NCBI GenBank assembly: GCA_029204225.1
Contig: CM055095.1
Span: forward strand, 53,600,752-53,664,751
Length of the DNA stretch: 64,000 nt
From: Diphasiastrum complanatum
Lineage: Eukaryota > Streptophyta > Lycopodiopsida > Lycopodiales > Lycopodiaceae
Direction: 5' to 3'
Each line of letters begins with the position of its first letter. Position 1 is the first letter of the stretch. Below the pieces are notes generated by a model. That model saw only the letters and a list, made by a program, of their open reading frames with translations, was not told the origin of the DNA and made no database searches. This document shows, piece after piece, positions 44,452-55,611 of this stretch. The translations under genes were made by a program, and so were the position numbers.

Positions 44452-45208
44452 ATATCTTGCTGGTGCTCTTCGTGGTCTTGTTGACCTTCTAGGAGATCCT
44501 CCTAGGACAACAATGCCTTTGTCTTTGTCTGCTCTGCTAGGTTCGAAACCATCTTGGTTTACAGGTACTGTAGCAGTCGGCTGCCTCTCGAATCTTTCAT
44601 CTTCTAATTCGTCACTCGAGTGCGAGGCGACTCAAAATATCTTCATTTTCGTGTTCGTCTTCTACACCCTTTGTAGTTGGTGGCAAATCATAGTATTGTT
44701 TCTCCAAAACCTCATAGCTGATAGGATCCTCATTGGCCATTGTCCTGCTCTCATGAATTTGACATCTCTCACTGTTTTCACAGTGTTTGTGTCTGGCATG
44801 TAGACTCTGTAGTATGACGAATTGTTGCCATAACTACCAGAAATCTCTGTTCGGCTTTCTCATCAAGCTTCTTTTGAAGCTTATCAGGAATATGTGCATA
44901 AGCTGCACAACCAAAGATTCTGATGTGAGACAGGTTGGGCTTTCTACCCCACCATAACTCATGTGGTTTCGTATGAGAGACATCAGACTTCCCTGTCCTA
45001 TTTTGGATGTATGAAATTGTAGCTACTGCTTCAACCCACAATACCCTTGGAGCTTTCAAGTAGGCCATCATGCATCTGACAGACTTCCATCAGGGTCCTA
45101 TTTTTAATTTCTGCAACACCGTTGTGCTACGGTGTGTAGGTTGCAGTCTTACGTGAATGATGCCATGATCATTGTAGAAGTCAGTAGAAGCGATTCGAGA
45201 TGTAGAAG
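44452..45208 (-). pseudogene. Copia A integrase C-terminal part
   Basis: The segment with the third catalytic residue reads NGVAEIKNRTLMEV (about 45075-45125). It continues with MMAYLKAPRVLWVEAVATIS, YIQNRTGKSDVSHTKPHELW, WGRKPNLSHIRIFGCAAYAH and IPDKLQKKLDEKAEQRFLV (44850-45071). The hinge (SSDELEDERFERQP, then RRSTRPRRAP) fills 44452-44640. Frame breaks are frequent, and a 25-bp segment at 45179-45233 is duplicated. Confidence 0.85.
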
Positions 45209-46320
45209 TCAGTAGAAGCGATTCGAGATGTATTCGCCACCTCGATATGTCCTGATCTGTTTCACTTTGTTGCATGTGCATCTCTCAATCCAATTCACAT
45301 ATTCTATGAATTTATCAAGTGCTTCAAATTTATTTTGAATGAAGTACACTCTGACGAATTTACTATAATCATCAATGAAGGTTATATAATATTTTGAACC
45401 TCCTACTGAGATCACATTGAAAGGTCCATAGATGTCAGAATGCACTAACTCCAGAATCTTGATTGTTCTATAAGAGTCTTTGACAAATAGAGTGCATGAC
45501 ATCTTTCCCTTCAGACATGCATCATAGGTGGTCAAATTGGTTGGATTCGAGATGTTGACCCTTGTTATTGCTCCTTGATGGCTTGCTTGGTAAAGTGCCA
45601 TTGAGTTCATGTGGCATAGTCTCATGTGCCACAGAGTGTCTGGCGACTCATCATGAGTCTGATGCATCTGATCTGCAGGTAGGCATACCCTCAGGTGATA
45701 TAGATTACCTTTTCTTCTATCTTGAGCGATCAGGGTACTGGTATTGGTGTCAATCATGTTGTATGCTTTGCTAGAAAACGTCACACGCATCTCTGCATCA
45801 GCTATTCTTTCCATCGAAAGCAAGTCTTGCTGTAGTGTAGGCACGAACATAACGTCTTTGAGTCGTCTGTCTCTACCATTGGTGTCGAGCCACAGTGAAC
45901 CAATACCATTCACTTGATGTTTGGATCCATCTCCAAGAACTATAAATCTTGAAGGATTAGAACTTCTGAAATCAGACATTATTCGTCTTGATGTCACGAA
46001 ATGTGAGGTGGCTCCTGAATCTAGGATTACCTCATGTGTGTCAGATGTAGACGTTGCATACATGTCTTCACAAATGTAGGCAGTCGAACAATTTCTGTTC
46101 GATCTTTCTCTGCCCATTTTTGAGCTCTCAGGCTTCTAGAAATAGGATGAACTGTTGCTATTCTCCTATCTGTTCTGTGCTGATTTATTTCTCGGGTTCA
46201 GACGACATTCGATGTCTGCGTGACCCTTCTTGTGGCAGTGGATGCACTCAATCTTTGGATTGAGCCAGCACGTATCAATTGTGTGTCCATCTCGTCTGTA
46301 TCTCACGCAACTCTAAATTG
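45209..46320 (-). pseudogene. Copia A zinc knuckle, protease and integrase N-terminus
   Basis: Upstream lies a knuckle, CIHCHKKGHADIEC (about 46210-46255), with classic C-x2-C-x4-H-x4-C spacing. The 302-codon frame (46117-45209) then holds the protease site LDSGATSHFV, the GAG-pre-integrase zinc binder (LWHMRLCHMNS ... YDACLKGK) and the integrase first and second acidic positions in HSDIYGPF and FIDDYSKFVRVYF. The N-terminal gag is cut off by inserted sequence at 46321. Confidence 0.9.
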
Positions 46321-47077
46321 TGAAAGCCTTATAAAAAGTATGGACCTCATTAGAGAGATAGAGATAAGTTTTCTAACAATTTCATAATTTTTTTCGTATG
46401 TCATATAGCATGCAACTATAGAGAAGGATCCGATGCCACGACAGTCATGTTTAGCTCAGCCGTTATCTGAAGTAAAGAACTTGCTATTGAGGTTTAGGGT
46501 TTAGGGTTGGTGATATTTTTTGCAATTTTAGCCAACAAATTGCCGGTATTTATTCACAATTTTTTTGGCAAAAATTGCTGAAACAATTGCAATTTATAAT
46601 CTATTGCGAGTTTATTTTTCGCAAATTTTTTATACTATTTTGAAAAAGATTACGGAAATGAATTTTTGCAATTTTTTTTGCAATTTTTGCACAAAAAGTT
46701 GTGGAAAAATATCCGCAATTTTTGCCACAACAATTGCGGAAATGAATTTTCGCAACTTTTTTGACAATTTTTGCCCAAAAAATATGGCAAAAAATGTCAG
46801 CCAAACAAATTGCGAAAACAAATTGTGAAAATAAATCTGTAATTATTATGCCAAAAAATTGCAGGTGGGTTTTCGCAATTGTTTTATTGTTAATTTAGCC
46901 ATAAAAATTGCGAAAAATTAGCCAAAAAATATTACGGGACCGAAATTGCGGATTTGCCAAAAAAATTACAGAAATCGTTTTTGCAAATTTTTTGGCAAAA
47001 AATGGCAAAAATTGTGGAAATTTCCACAATTTTTGTCATTTTTTTCCACAATTTTTGCCACCTTTTTTTTGTAGTGT
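46321..47077. mobile_element. Inserted AT-rich block with a CACTA-like right end
   Basis: The right border is TTTTTTTTGTAGTG (about 47064-47077), the reverse complement of the CACTACAAAAAA end common to plant CACTA elements. It abuts integrase sequence and is followed by TTT, a possible 3-bp target duplicate. From 46520 to 47070 the block is a dense array of GCAATTTTTGCC/GGCAAAAATTGC words in both orientations, typical of subterminal repeats. No matching left end is found, so the element is truncated. 46321-46515 is unrelated sequence with TTTAGGGTTTAGGGTTGG at 46493-46510. Confidence 0.6.
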
Positions 47078-47232
47078 TTATTTTGAATAAAATACACTCT
47101 GACAAACTTGCTACAATCGTCAATGAAGGTTATAAAATATTTTGAACCTCCTACTGAGATCACGTTGAATGGTCTGCAGATGTCAGAATGCACTAGCTCC
47201 AGAATCTTTATCGTTCTGTAGGAGTCTTTGGC
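47078..47232 (-). pseudogene. Duplicated copia integrase piece
   Basis: This encodes KDSYRTIKILELVHSDI, SVGGSKYFITFIDDCSKFV and RVYFIQNK. It repeats the sequence at 45340-45490 with substitutions, but it is joined directly to gag (DHKDGSDQA-KDSYRT), so it sits out of order. Confidence 0.9.
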
Positions 47233-47844
47233 CTGGTCAGAACCATCCTTGTGATCAAGGTGTTCTCTAGCCTCGACTTCCTCTCGAATCTCGACAATTG
47301 CCTTTTCGAGGTTCATGCTAGGATCTTTCGCGAGTAGGGTCCTCGTTGTCTGGAATGATCTGGGTAAGGCTCTCAATAGGTATGTGAGTTGCTTCTCAGC
47401 TGACACTGCATTCTCTTCTCCAGAGTTATGTAGTGATAGAAACAAATCTTTCATCTTTTTTATGAAAGAGGTGAGGTCCTTTCCATCCCACTGTAGATTC
47501 GTCAACTAATCTTCCAACATCATGATCTGACTTATTGATTTTGTCTAAAATCTGGTGAACAATGCACCCCACATCTCTTTAGCTTTGGAGAGTGTAGCCA
47601 GGTTAAGTGTGAGACTATCTTCGATGGAAGATGATAGCAAGGCTACTGCCTTGTTGTTTTTCTCCCTCCATTCACGTAGCTCCTTGTTTGTTGTCGTAGG
47701 CATTTCTTCTGTGCCATCTACCCAGGGCAAGAGTCCTTTGCCCTTGAGTATCAAAGATGTCTTAACTTTCCAAGCCAAAAAATTAGATCCTGAAGAATCA
47801 AGTATTGTGCAGATCTTGCTCTGCATGTTGCTGATTGAAGCCAT
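47233..47844 (-). pseudogene. Copia A Gag N-terminal part
   Basis: It starts MASISNMQSKICTILDSSGS and NFLAWKVKTSLILKGKGLLP, with the W-K-x5-L-x-G motif typical of copia Gag (UBN2/DUF4219 type). After stops it continues with LTNLQWDGKDLTSFIKKMKD, LTYLLRALPRSFQTTRTLL and IVEIREEVEAREHLDHK. It ends where integrase sequence takes over at 47232. Stops near 47535 and 47505 break it. Confidence 0.88.
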
Positions 47845-47951
47845 TGTTTCTTGGAGTCTATTCCCTCGTTGATGGTTGAATGTCTGAATGCTTGGCCTCC
47901 TCGATCTGATAGCTCCTTGGCTATGTTAGAGACTATAATGAGATGAGGTAG

Positions 47952-47963
47952 GCTCTGATACCA
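47952..47963 (-). other. Primer-binding site of copia A
   Basis: TGGTATCAGAGC on the minus strand, one base from the LTR end. Confidence 0.92.
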
Positions 47964-47964
47964 T

Positions 47965-48989
47965 TGACGATGAGTGAAGAGGAGTCGGGTGCGATGTGCT
48001 CTGATTCCACTATTGGGAACAGGACGAAGATTTCGCGAAGGCGAATCAATCGCAACTCTCTCTTTGTGCGATTCGGATGGAGTTCGGATGTGACTACTGG
48101 ACACTGCCAGCTGAATCTCTCCTACAATCCTCCAGAATGTAGTCAGGCACTACTGATTTACGTTTATAAAATTAATACAGCACTCAACATAGTTTCAACC
48201 GGAGTGAGAAATTCAAATGAACAAGAAGAACTCAAACACATGAAATAACAACATATGCAATTTGTATTCGAGATCATATGCAACAAGAAATAATCTATAT
48301 TGATTTTCTCTGATTTCTTCAGGCACTGCATGCAAATCCACGCTGTGCGTTGGCATGGGAGAAGCATGGTTCTCTCACGAGCAATCGTCTCGATTTACTA
48401 GCGGACAGTTGGACCTTTTGATCCTAGACAGAATTGTCTTTGCACGCAGATGGACATGTATTCTGTATTTTTTCCGTCTTGATTGCTTACTAGCATCAGA
48501 CTTTTGTATTACACTATGTGTGTATTCTGTTGATCTATATGTCAAGTATGATCTAGTAAGTATAGTCGCTCTATGTAAATCTAAGATTAGAGTGATTAAA
48601 CATCTATAACTAATCAGGGAATTACAAGAGTGGCAGATGAGCCACGACCTAAGGAGTATCTGCTAACGTCATGCCATCATATCAGATTTTTGTACTTCTG
48701 GGTACTTGCGCGATCTTTGCTGGTACTCTTTGGAGCGTGAGGGCAAAATGGGTTTCACGACATTTTTCGTTTTGCTCGTTTGCCCTTCTCTCATACTGGA
48801 CCGCAAAAGATTCTCATTCAAGAATCTTTCGTGTTCGCGAATCGTTCGTCTTCGTCTCCTCTGACTCTCGTGTTCATGAAACTCTTCGTGTTTCGTGTCT
48901 CCAGATTTTTTGAGTTCGCGAATTGTCTTAGTTAGGTTGAGGGCTGAAAGCTAGCAAGGCTTTGTAAATAGAAACATTTTGTTTCTTCA
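47965..48989 (-). repeat. 5' LTR of copia A, 1025 bp
   Basis: Termini are TGAAGAAAC... and ...CATCGTCA on the minus strand. It contains several TTCGCGAA words (near 48030, 48832, 48914). The left LTR matches it over its last 825 bp. Confidence 0.9.
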
Positions 48990-49015
48990 TATGAGAATTT
49001 TTCTTAATGTACAAT

Positions 49016-49997
49016 TGTTGAATGGACAAAAGGGCATATGAAATGAGAGAACCTTACGGTTATCAACGAATTCGACCAGTGACGACATTTTGCGAGTTCC
49101 TACAAAGTCAACTGACAACGGTTGACCCATCTCATCGTTTAGTTCCGTAAGTTATCACTTATGATTATCAACGAAGGAAGCAAACGATCAGCAGCTGATT
49201 GAATGACCAGCAGTTGTTCAAACGATTGTGAACAGACTACGGCCATTACGGCCTACATCCTTGCACCACAACACATACGGAGGATGCGTTACTCTATACT
49301 TCTCCTCCTTCATGACGCTCCAATAACGGATCTAGGGATCTTGTTTAAACAGTTGTTAATCATCTTGTAAATTGTAATTACAATAAATCAGAATGCTCTG
49401 ACAGCTACAAATATGTATCTGAACGAAGAGAAGGGGTGATAGGTGTTGTTGAGTTGAACAATTTGTAGATACATAGAGTGATCAAACGACCGAATTGTCT
49501 TAAATAATTAGCTCCTTAGAATTAGTGATTTATACATAGAGAACTGTAGCTATTGTTTTGAATCTGTAAGTAGGAATACGCGCTTATCAGCGCTACTGTA
49601 TTGTGTTCTGATTCTCTCTATTATACAGATTTGCTACTGTTCAATTACTATGTTCTTGATTGAATGCAATTGTCTCTCTCACTCTCTTGCACACAAACAC
49701 GGTTACCAGAGATAGAGGATTGCATGGCTGTCCAAGTTGCCTAATGCTTCACAATCCTACTATTACGACAGTCTTAGACTCCTACTCTGATAACCCAAAA
49801 GGGATAACAAGCTTTTGATTCTGTTCCCTAGTCTATCCACGTTTCTGAAATCGCAGTTACTATTGTGTTCATTGTTTTTCTTACTATTGTTAGAGACATC
49901 ATTTTTATCATAATCGCTTCTCGCGTTCTGCTTCCGTCATTTCCTCTGCAATTGTAATCAATCGTAGACCAAACAGACCATCGTTCATACACCAACA
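49016..49997 (+). repeat. 5' LTR of copia C
   Basis: It runs TGTTGAATGG... to ...ACACCAACA (982 bp), with copia-type TGTTG/CAACA ends, and is followed after 4 bp by a primer site. No second LTR is found, so length rests on these ends. It includes CTCTCT and a transcription-start-like TTATACAG region near 49620. Confidence 0.75.
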
Positions 49998-50001
49998 AAA
50001 G

Positions 50002-50013
50002 TGGTATCCGAGC
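50002..50013 (+). other. Primer-binding site of copia C (variant)
   Basis: TGGTATCCGAGC, one base from the standard TGGTATCAGAGC. Confidence 0.85.
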
Positions 50014-50093
50014 ATTGATTCAGTGGATTACTAGAGTCCAGGATTTTTTTCCAAAGCTATTCTAAATTGTTTGTGTATAATTTTGATCACTAT

Positions 50094-50486
50094 GGAAGGT
50101 ACCTCAGAGATCCTCTTGATCAATAAATTCAATGGAGATGACTTCCACATGTGGAGATTCAAAATGAGGATGGTCCTGATTGAAAAGGAGTTATGGTAAT
50201 ACGTCAACGGTTCTATAGCTAGAACGGTAGAACCCAAACAGCTCACAGCTTGGGAAGCCAAGGATGGCAAGGCTCTTGCCATTGTATCTCTAAACCTTAA
50301 AGACACTCAAATTGCTCGTGTATCCAACTGCACTACTTCCAAAGAAGCATGGGATACACTCACTAGCATCTACGAGATCTCAAATGTCTCGACTCGCCTC
50401 TTCTTGAGGAAGAACGTACTAACACTCAGAATGAGTGAAAGCACCTCAGTCAGCATTCAGATGCAAATTTATGGCATCAAAGATTA
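50094..50486 (+). pseudogene. Copia C Gag N-terminal part
   Basis: It begins MEGTSEILLINKFNGDDFHM and WRFKMRMVLIEKELW, then a stop (TAA at about 50199). It continues WEAKDGKALAIVSLNLKDTQ, TTSKEAWDTLTSIYE and LFLRKNVLTLRMSES. That is the normal copia Gag plan. It is fused at about 50470 to GAG-pre-integrase in another frame, with nucleocapsid and protease deleted. Confidence 0.88.
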
Positions 50487-51617
50487 GGTCATTTAGACAT
50501 GCGTTCAATCTTGTATATACATCACAATAAAATGGTCAAGGACATGAATATAGTTGCTGTCACCACAGCTAATCAGACTATCTGTGAAAATTGTCTACTA
50601 GGGAAACAACCTAGAATGAGATTTTCTAGAGGACAAGCCAAAAGGGCAAAGTCCATCTTTTCACTAACACACAGTGACTTGTGTGGTCCTATGAGCTTAC
50701 CTTCATTAGGTCAAGCTCTGTATTTTATCACATTCATTGATGATTAATCCCGATTTGACAGTGTAATGTTCATTAAGAACAAGTCAGAAGTATTTCGTTG
50801 CTTCAAAGATTTCAAGCAATACGTTGAAAATCAAACTGGTCAAGGGATCAAGGCCCTACGGTCTGATTCAGGGGGAGAGTTCTTGTCAAATGAGATGAAG
50901 GACTATCTATCTTCATGTGGCGTGCACCACCAGTTTACTACGAGCTACACTCCACAACAGAACGGAGTTACAACGAAGCGAAGGAAAACCGCTAGGGAAG
51001 AACTGCAAGAGCAGAAGAACCACACACTATTGGAAGTTGCACGATCCATGATAGCAAATTCGCATTTGTCTCAAACCTTTTGGACAAAAGCTATCTCTAC
51101 GGCTTGTTATTTGCTCAATTACTCTAGCACTAAAGCGGTTGATTCCAAGACACCGTTTGAAGCCTGCTACAGTTACAAACCAAGTTTGAAACACTTGCGT
51201 TTTTTCGGATGGCTCTGCTATGCACAAGTGCCATATGATTTGAGGAAGAAGATGGACCCAGTAAGCTGTAAAAGCATCTTCATCGGCTATTCAACTTCTT
51301 ACAAGGCATATCGTGTTTACGATGTGGTTATGGCGGGCCAGATCTTGGTCAGTCATAATGTTGTCTTCCTTGAAGACAAATACTACGATTTCAAACAGAA
51401 GCAACTAATACAAGAGACTGCCATAGCAGTTGCACCTTCCAGCAATATGCTACGACCTATGACTGTTCAAACAACAGAGTTTGTCCCAACGGCTCCACTT
51501 ACCGTCGATGGGCCTAGACCCACGATCGTTCAACCGCAAAATACTACGGTCTCAATCATTCAACAAGGAGAATCGTCTGATCAAGCACCTACAGTTCGAA
51601 GATCTGTGAGACAATGA
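50470..51617 (+). pseudogene. Copia C GAG-pre-integrase and integrase
   Basis: The zinc binder LWHQRLGHLDM ... ICENCLLGKQPRM leads to the integrase with first Asp in LTHSDLCGPM, a stop after FITFIDD (50746), then ALRSDSGGEFLSNEM with the second Asp (51 aa into the 283-codon frame starting 50766). The third catalytic segment, normally QQNGVAERKN, reads QQNGVTTKRRK followed by about 13 extra residues (TAREELQEQKN) before HTLLEVARSMI, so the Glu is displaced by an insertion. The C-terminal part (LRFFGWLCYAQVP, FIGYSTSYKAYRVYD) is well kept. Confidence 0.9.
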
Positions 51618-51692
51618 CAGGAGCTTGACAGATTCATCCCTCAAGTTTTCATTAGTCATGACGAACCTGCCACCATAGCAGAAGCACTATCA

Positions 51693-52050
51693 ATGCCCGA
51701 TGCAAACAAATGGAAAGCTGCCATGGATGCTGAGTATCAATCTCTAATGAAGAACAAGACCTGGAGTCTTGTCATTCCTCCTACAAGTATAAAGCCAATT
51801 GATTCTAAGTGGATCTTTAAGCTGAAGCTTAAGCTAGATGGATCTATATTCAAATGGAAAGCTAGACTGGTGATTAAAGGTTGTTCTGAAGTACATTCAA
51901 CCTCAAAGCACTATGCCTTGAGTTACACCGGAAATACAGAAGCTGCACTCTCTTTGATTACCTATTCCGATTCAGACTGGGCAGGAGATATAGATAAGAG
52001 AAAATCCACCTCTGGCTACATTTGCTTTCTTGTAGGAGGACCGTTGTGCA
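51693..52050 (+). pseudogene. Copia C RT start joined to RNase H start
   Basis: MPDANKWKAAMDAEYQSLMK and PIDSKWIFKLKLKLDGSIFK are the RT entry. It stops at WKARLVIKG and jumps straight to YSDSDWAGDIDKRKSTSGY, the first part of RNase H. A deletion of several hundred codons has removed the RT palm and thumb. RNase H is also cut, at about 52050, where another element's LTR begins. Confidence 0.9.
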
Positions 52051-52123
52051 TGAACACTTTCCATTCGTGGTCGTTTCTTTTCGAGCTATTTTCGTTTCTC
52101 ACACACCCTCTTTTTATCCAACA
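52050..52123 (+). repeat. End of copia D 5' LTR
   Basis: The last part of an LTR, ending TTTTTATCCAACA. The start is lost at the junction with copia C. Confidence 0.6.
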
Positions 52124-52135
52124 TGGTATCAGAGC
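52124..52135 (+). other. Primer-binding site of copia D
   Basis: TGGTATCAGAGC directly after the LTR CAACA. Confidence 0.88.
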
Positions 52136-52279
52136 TATTTTTTGTAGCCTGATAAGCTGCCACAGTAACAAGACTCTACCAGCCGATAGAGTAATTATCT
52201 TCTTGTTCTGTAATTTCGCACCAAATTTTTATACTTAAGTCATTGATAGTTATTCCTATCACCTAGACTAACCTTCCAC

Positions 52280-53060
52280 ATGGATTCCCAAGGGAAAGCC
52301 AGTTCTATCATGGACAAGCTTGATGGAGCCAATTACCATCTGTGAAAATTTAAGATGAAAACAGTGCTAATGACTAAAGAATTGTATGACCTTGTTACAG
52401 GTGCAAAAGGAAAATCCGAAGCAAACGATGCGACAATTGTTAGATGGAAGTTGGAGTATGGAAAGGATTTCACGTTGATCATCCGCAACATTTTGGATAC
52501 GCAGATCGAAAATGTATCTGAGGCCCAAACATCCAAAAAGTCTGGGACATCTTGGGCACACTATATGAAGTGCAAGATATAGCTTCCAAGCTATATCTCA
52601 GGAAGAAATTTTACTCCCTCAAGATGGCGAATGGTAATTCCTTGCAGAATCACATCAACTAATTCAAGAACCTGCTAAAGCAAATGGCCACTGTCTAATT
52701 AGTCATAGACGATCAAGATGCAGTGATGCAGCTGCTTATAAGCTTGCCAAGCTCATACAATAGCTGGGTGATGATCATCATGACACATCCAGAACTGACT
52801 CTTTCGAGAGTCATTACAATGTTGTTGTAGGAAGACACGTGGAGGAGCGAAGCCTCAAGTTCCTCAGCTGATTCTCATGCCTTGTACGCCAACAAGAGCA
52901 TGACCAAGCACAAGAAAAAGAAAAGCCCGAAGCAATCAAAGCAAGACCATAAACTAGCACAACACAAAGAACAGTCAAATTCGTAGACAAAGAAGAAGCT
53001 GTTCTGCAGATACTGCAAGCGAAATAACCACGAAATTCAAGACTGTCCAGATACTACAAG
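52280..53060 (+). pseudogene. Copia D Gag with zinc knuckle
   Basis: MDSQGKASSIMDKLDGANYH followed by a stop and KFKMKTVLMTKELYDLV is the Gag start. Then come SKLYLRKKFYSLKMANG, AVMQLLISLPSSYNSWVMII and a basic KHKKKKSPKQSKQ tract. The knuckle CRYCKRNNHEIQDC (about 53000-53045) has C-x2-C-x4-H-x4-C spacing. At least five stops and a frameshift are present. The order and content are those of a normal copia Gag. Confidence 0.88.
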
Positions 53061-53092
53061 CTAAGAACAATAGCAAGGGGAAATCGAATCAA

Positions 53093-53747
53093 GTGACAAC
53101 TATAGAAGCTCCACAGCCTATTCAAGAAGCGGATCATGATGCCTTCATAACCAGCCATCAAGGAGCATATAGCGACAGATCTTGGTTTCTAGATTCCGGT
53201 GCCACTCTGCACATGACCAGTCTCATTGGCTATTTCAAGTCCTATACACCTTACAGTACCAACAAATATGTTCACCTTGGCAATAATAGCACACAAGATA
53301 TTAAAGGTGAAGGTACTATGAGATTGAGCTTTGCAAATGATCAATCTAAGCTACTTTCTAAAGTCCTGTATGTACCCAATTTATCTACGAATCTGCTCTC
53401 TATAAGCAGAATCACAGATCTAGGACATAGAATAGAATTCGAATGTGATCAGTGCAAAGTAGAAGACCCTAGCACTCAGAAAGAGTCATTGCTTTTCTGC
53501 CTCTAGTCAAGTGCTCAGTGGTTCTATTCATGCAAATAGAAGTTTACTTTGGCATTATAAACTTGGTCACTTGAATCATGCTATTGTACAACAAATGTCT
53601 CAACATTCTATTGTTCTTGATCTAGACTATCCTCATGATAAAGTCGAGTTACTTGTCTGTCAAGACTGTCTAGTTGGTAAACAGATTAGAAAACCATTTA
53701 GTTTTTCTAAAACTTTGATTATATATAGTTGTCGTGAGCAATCATGA
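53093..53747 (+). pseudogene. Copia D protease and GAG-pre-integrase
   Basis: The 137-codon frame has the protease site SWFLDSGATLHMTS, then YVHLGNNSTQDIKGEGTMRL and KVLYVPNLSTNLLSISRIT. After a stop (53504-53506) the zinc binder follows: LLWHYKLGHLNHAIV ... LVCQDCLVGKQIRKPF. The element is cut at about 53745 before the integrase core. Confidence 0.9.
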
Positions 53748-54015
53748 GATGAAAATACCACTTGTCTGTATGCAATTGTTGACGCACAAGATCGTGTGAA
53801 GGGAGGATTACCATTTCTCCACGTGCTAAATTTCTTTGGATCAATTTTTGTTAAGGATCAAATTTCTATTGGATAAAAAATATTCGACCCGCGATCCACG
53901 ACCCCGGACTTGCCCGAAAGTATTCGATTTTTGAACCATCGAAAAATAAAATTGTAAAATCAATTTTCAATCTTATGAATGTTAAAGTTATAAAAACCAA
54001 CCTTTTTGTACTTCT
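53748..54015. other. Junction sequence, no gene
   Basis: It holds neither copia nor clear gypsy coding sequence. CG-containing CGACCCGCGATCCACGACCC lies at 53886-53905. Confidence 0.4.
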
Positions 54016-55611
54016 ATGTCCAAAGACCAATATTGGAGAGAAAGACAAGAAAGACAGAGAAAGGAACAAGAAGAAAGACAAAGGTGCAGAGAACATGAAC
54101 ATGAATTAAACTGGGATACTAGCACTGATCAAAGGAGGAGGCTTGATTACATGGAGTCTTCCACATCAAAAAGTGAATCGGAAAAAAAAAATGCCCAGTC
54201 CACTCTCTGATCGGGACAAAAGAGATAAAGAAGATATGGTTGTTCAAGGATTGTCTTCTTCCAAAATTTGGTATGATTATTTTAAAGGGAAAGCCTCAGA
54301 GGATGCAGATAGTTATGTGTCTCAATTTGAGTCTATTGCAGCAAGCAATAGAGAAAGTTTAGATGTTGACAAACTAAGAATATTTCTTGAACTTCTCAGA
54401 AAAGAAGCCAGAACGTGGTATAGTCAGATCGAACCTAATCTGATAACAACTTGGGGAGATTTAAAAGCCCAATTCCTAAAGCAATTCATAGAAATTGGCT
54501 ATTCAACATGAATACTTGCCCAATTTAATTCAATGAGGCAAAAAAAAAATATTTAAGGAAATATACTCGAAGGGTCAAAAAACTAATTGGGCAATTGAGT
54601 GAAATATATTCGGTAGCCATGAAGATCGAATGGTTCTTGAGGGGATTACCCAAAAGGATAGATCAATATTGTAGGCAAGGACCTACTGAAAGCCTCGAGT
54701 ATGTCATTGTTACGGTAGAGAATTCAGATATCGAGAAGCCGATGGTCGAAGAAAGAGCTTATTAAAAAAAAAAGCATATATATTTTTCAGACGACCAGGA
54801 ATCGGATTTTGAATCGGAGACTAGTTCATCATCAAGTTCTAGTTCGGATTCAGATAGTTCGAGTGAAGATGAATCTCCAAGGAGAACTTCAAAACGCCAT
54901 AAGACACGAACTAAAGATCGAAAAAGACTAGAAGATCCAAGGAAGAAGAAAGTATTTGAACTTGAAAGAAAATTTGAGGATTTGAAAGTTCATATTCTTC
55001 AACCGAAGAATAAGATAAAATCTCCTAATATGGTAGGAAAGTCGAATGTATGGTGTACAAAGTGCATTAAGGAAAGTCACCATTATTTAGAATGTAAAGC
55101 TAAAATGCAAGTTTCCTATGTAGAAGAGAGTAATGAGGAAGGAAATTCTGACAACGAAGTGGTTTATTTAATGGAGGTAGATCCTGGTGAGACTTTATAT
55201 GAAGTACAAGCTTCTAATCCGAAAACTACTGCTACACCAGTCTTTTTTTCATATAAACCTCTTGTGAAAAAATTTATTCCGGTATAGAAGTATATACCCA
55301 ATCAGCAGAAGAACAGTGTCCAAAGGACAAGGCAAATACCTACCTGTTTTAATTGTGGAACACTTGGACATTATTCAAATGAATGTCCTAAACCGAAGAA
55401 ATAGATTGGATATGTACCCTTGTGCAGAAATTGCAAAGATGAAGGACATGTAACTTCGGAGTGTCCTAACCCACCAGTTAGAAAGTTACTAGTAAACTAT
55501 GTTAAACCTGAAGCCACTAAGAATAGTAAAACCAAAGATGAAGTGGTTCAGCAAGTCAAACTTTCTGACAAAGAGACAAATTGGACAAGTGATATTGACT
55601 TTGAAGTATAA
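54016..55611 (+). pseudogene. Third Ty3/gypsy Gag with three zinc knuckles
   Basis: The highly charged start (WRERQERQRKEQEERQRCRE) is followed by the capsid: IWYDYFKGKASEDADSYVSQ, LRIFLELLRKEARTWYSQIE and TTWGDLKAQFLKQFIE (54143-54511). A frameshifted part follows with MKIEWFLRGLPKRIDQY-like sequence and a Ser-rich run. Knuckles are CTKCIKESHHYLEC (about 55057-55098), CFNCGTLGHYSNEC (about 55345-55386) and CRNCKDEGHVTSEC (about 55423-55464), all C-x2-C-x4-H-x4-C. At least six stops or frameshifts occur. It is a different lineage from the gypsy gags at 8 and 18 kb. Confidence 0.88.

Larger units (their letters stand above)
42533..48989 (-). mobile_element. Ty1/copia element A
   Basis: Both LTRs are present on the minus strand: 5' LTR 48989-47965 and truncated 3' LTR 43357-42533. 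Between them lie primer site, gag, zinc knuckle, protease, integrase, RT and RNase H, in copia order (integrase before RT). Most of RT is deleted. A duplicated integrase piece and a foreign AT-rich block split gag. Its relative B lies at 60.0-64.0 kb. Confidence 0.9.

Noticed and set aside
44204-44803. 199-codon plus-strand frame
   Set aside because: It is antisense to the copia A RT and integrase hinge, whose motifs are clear on the minus strand; the frame at 61307-61681 is the same shadow in element B.
54982-55464. A cellular CCHC zinc-finger protein
   Set aside because: The three knuckles follow a retrotransposon capsid domain and precede a gypsy RT start, so this is Gag.
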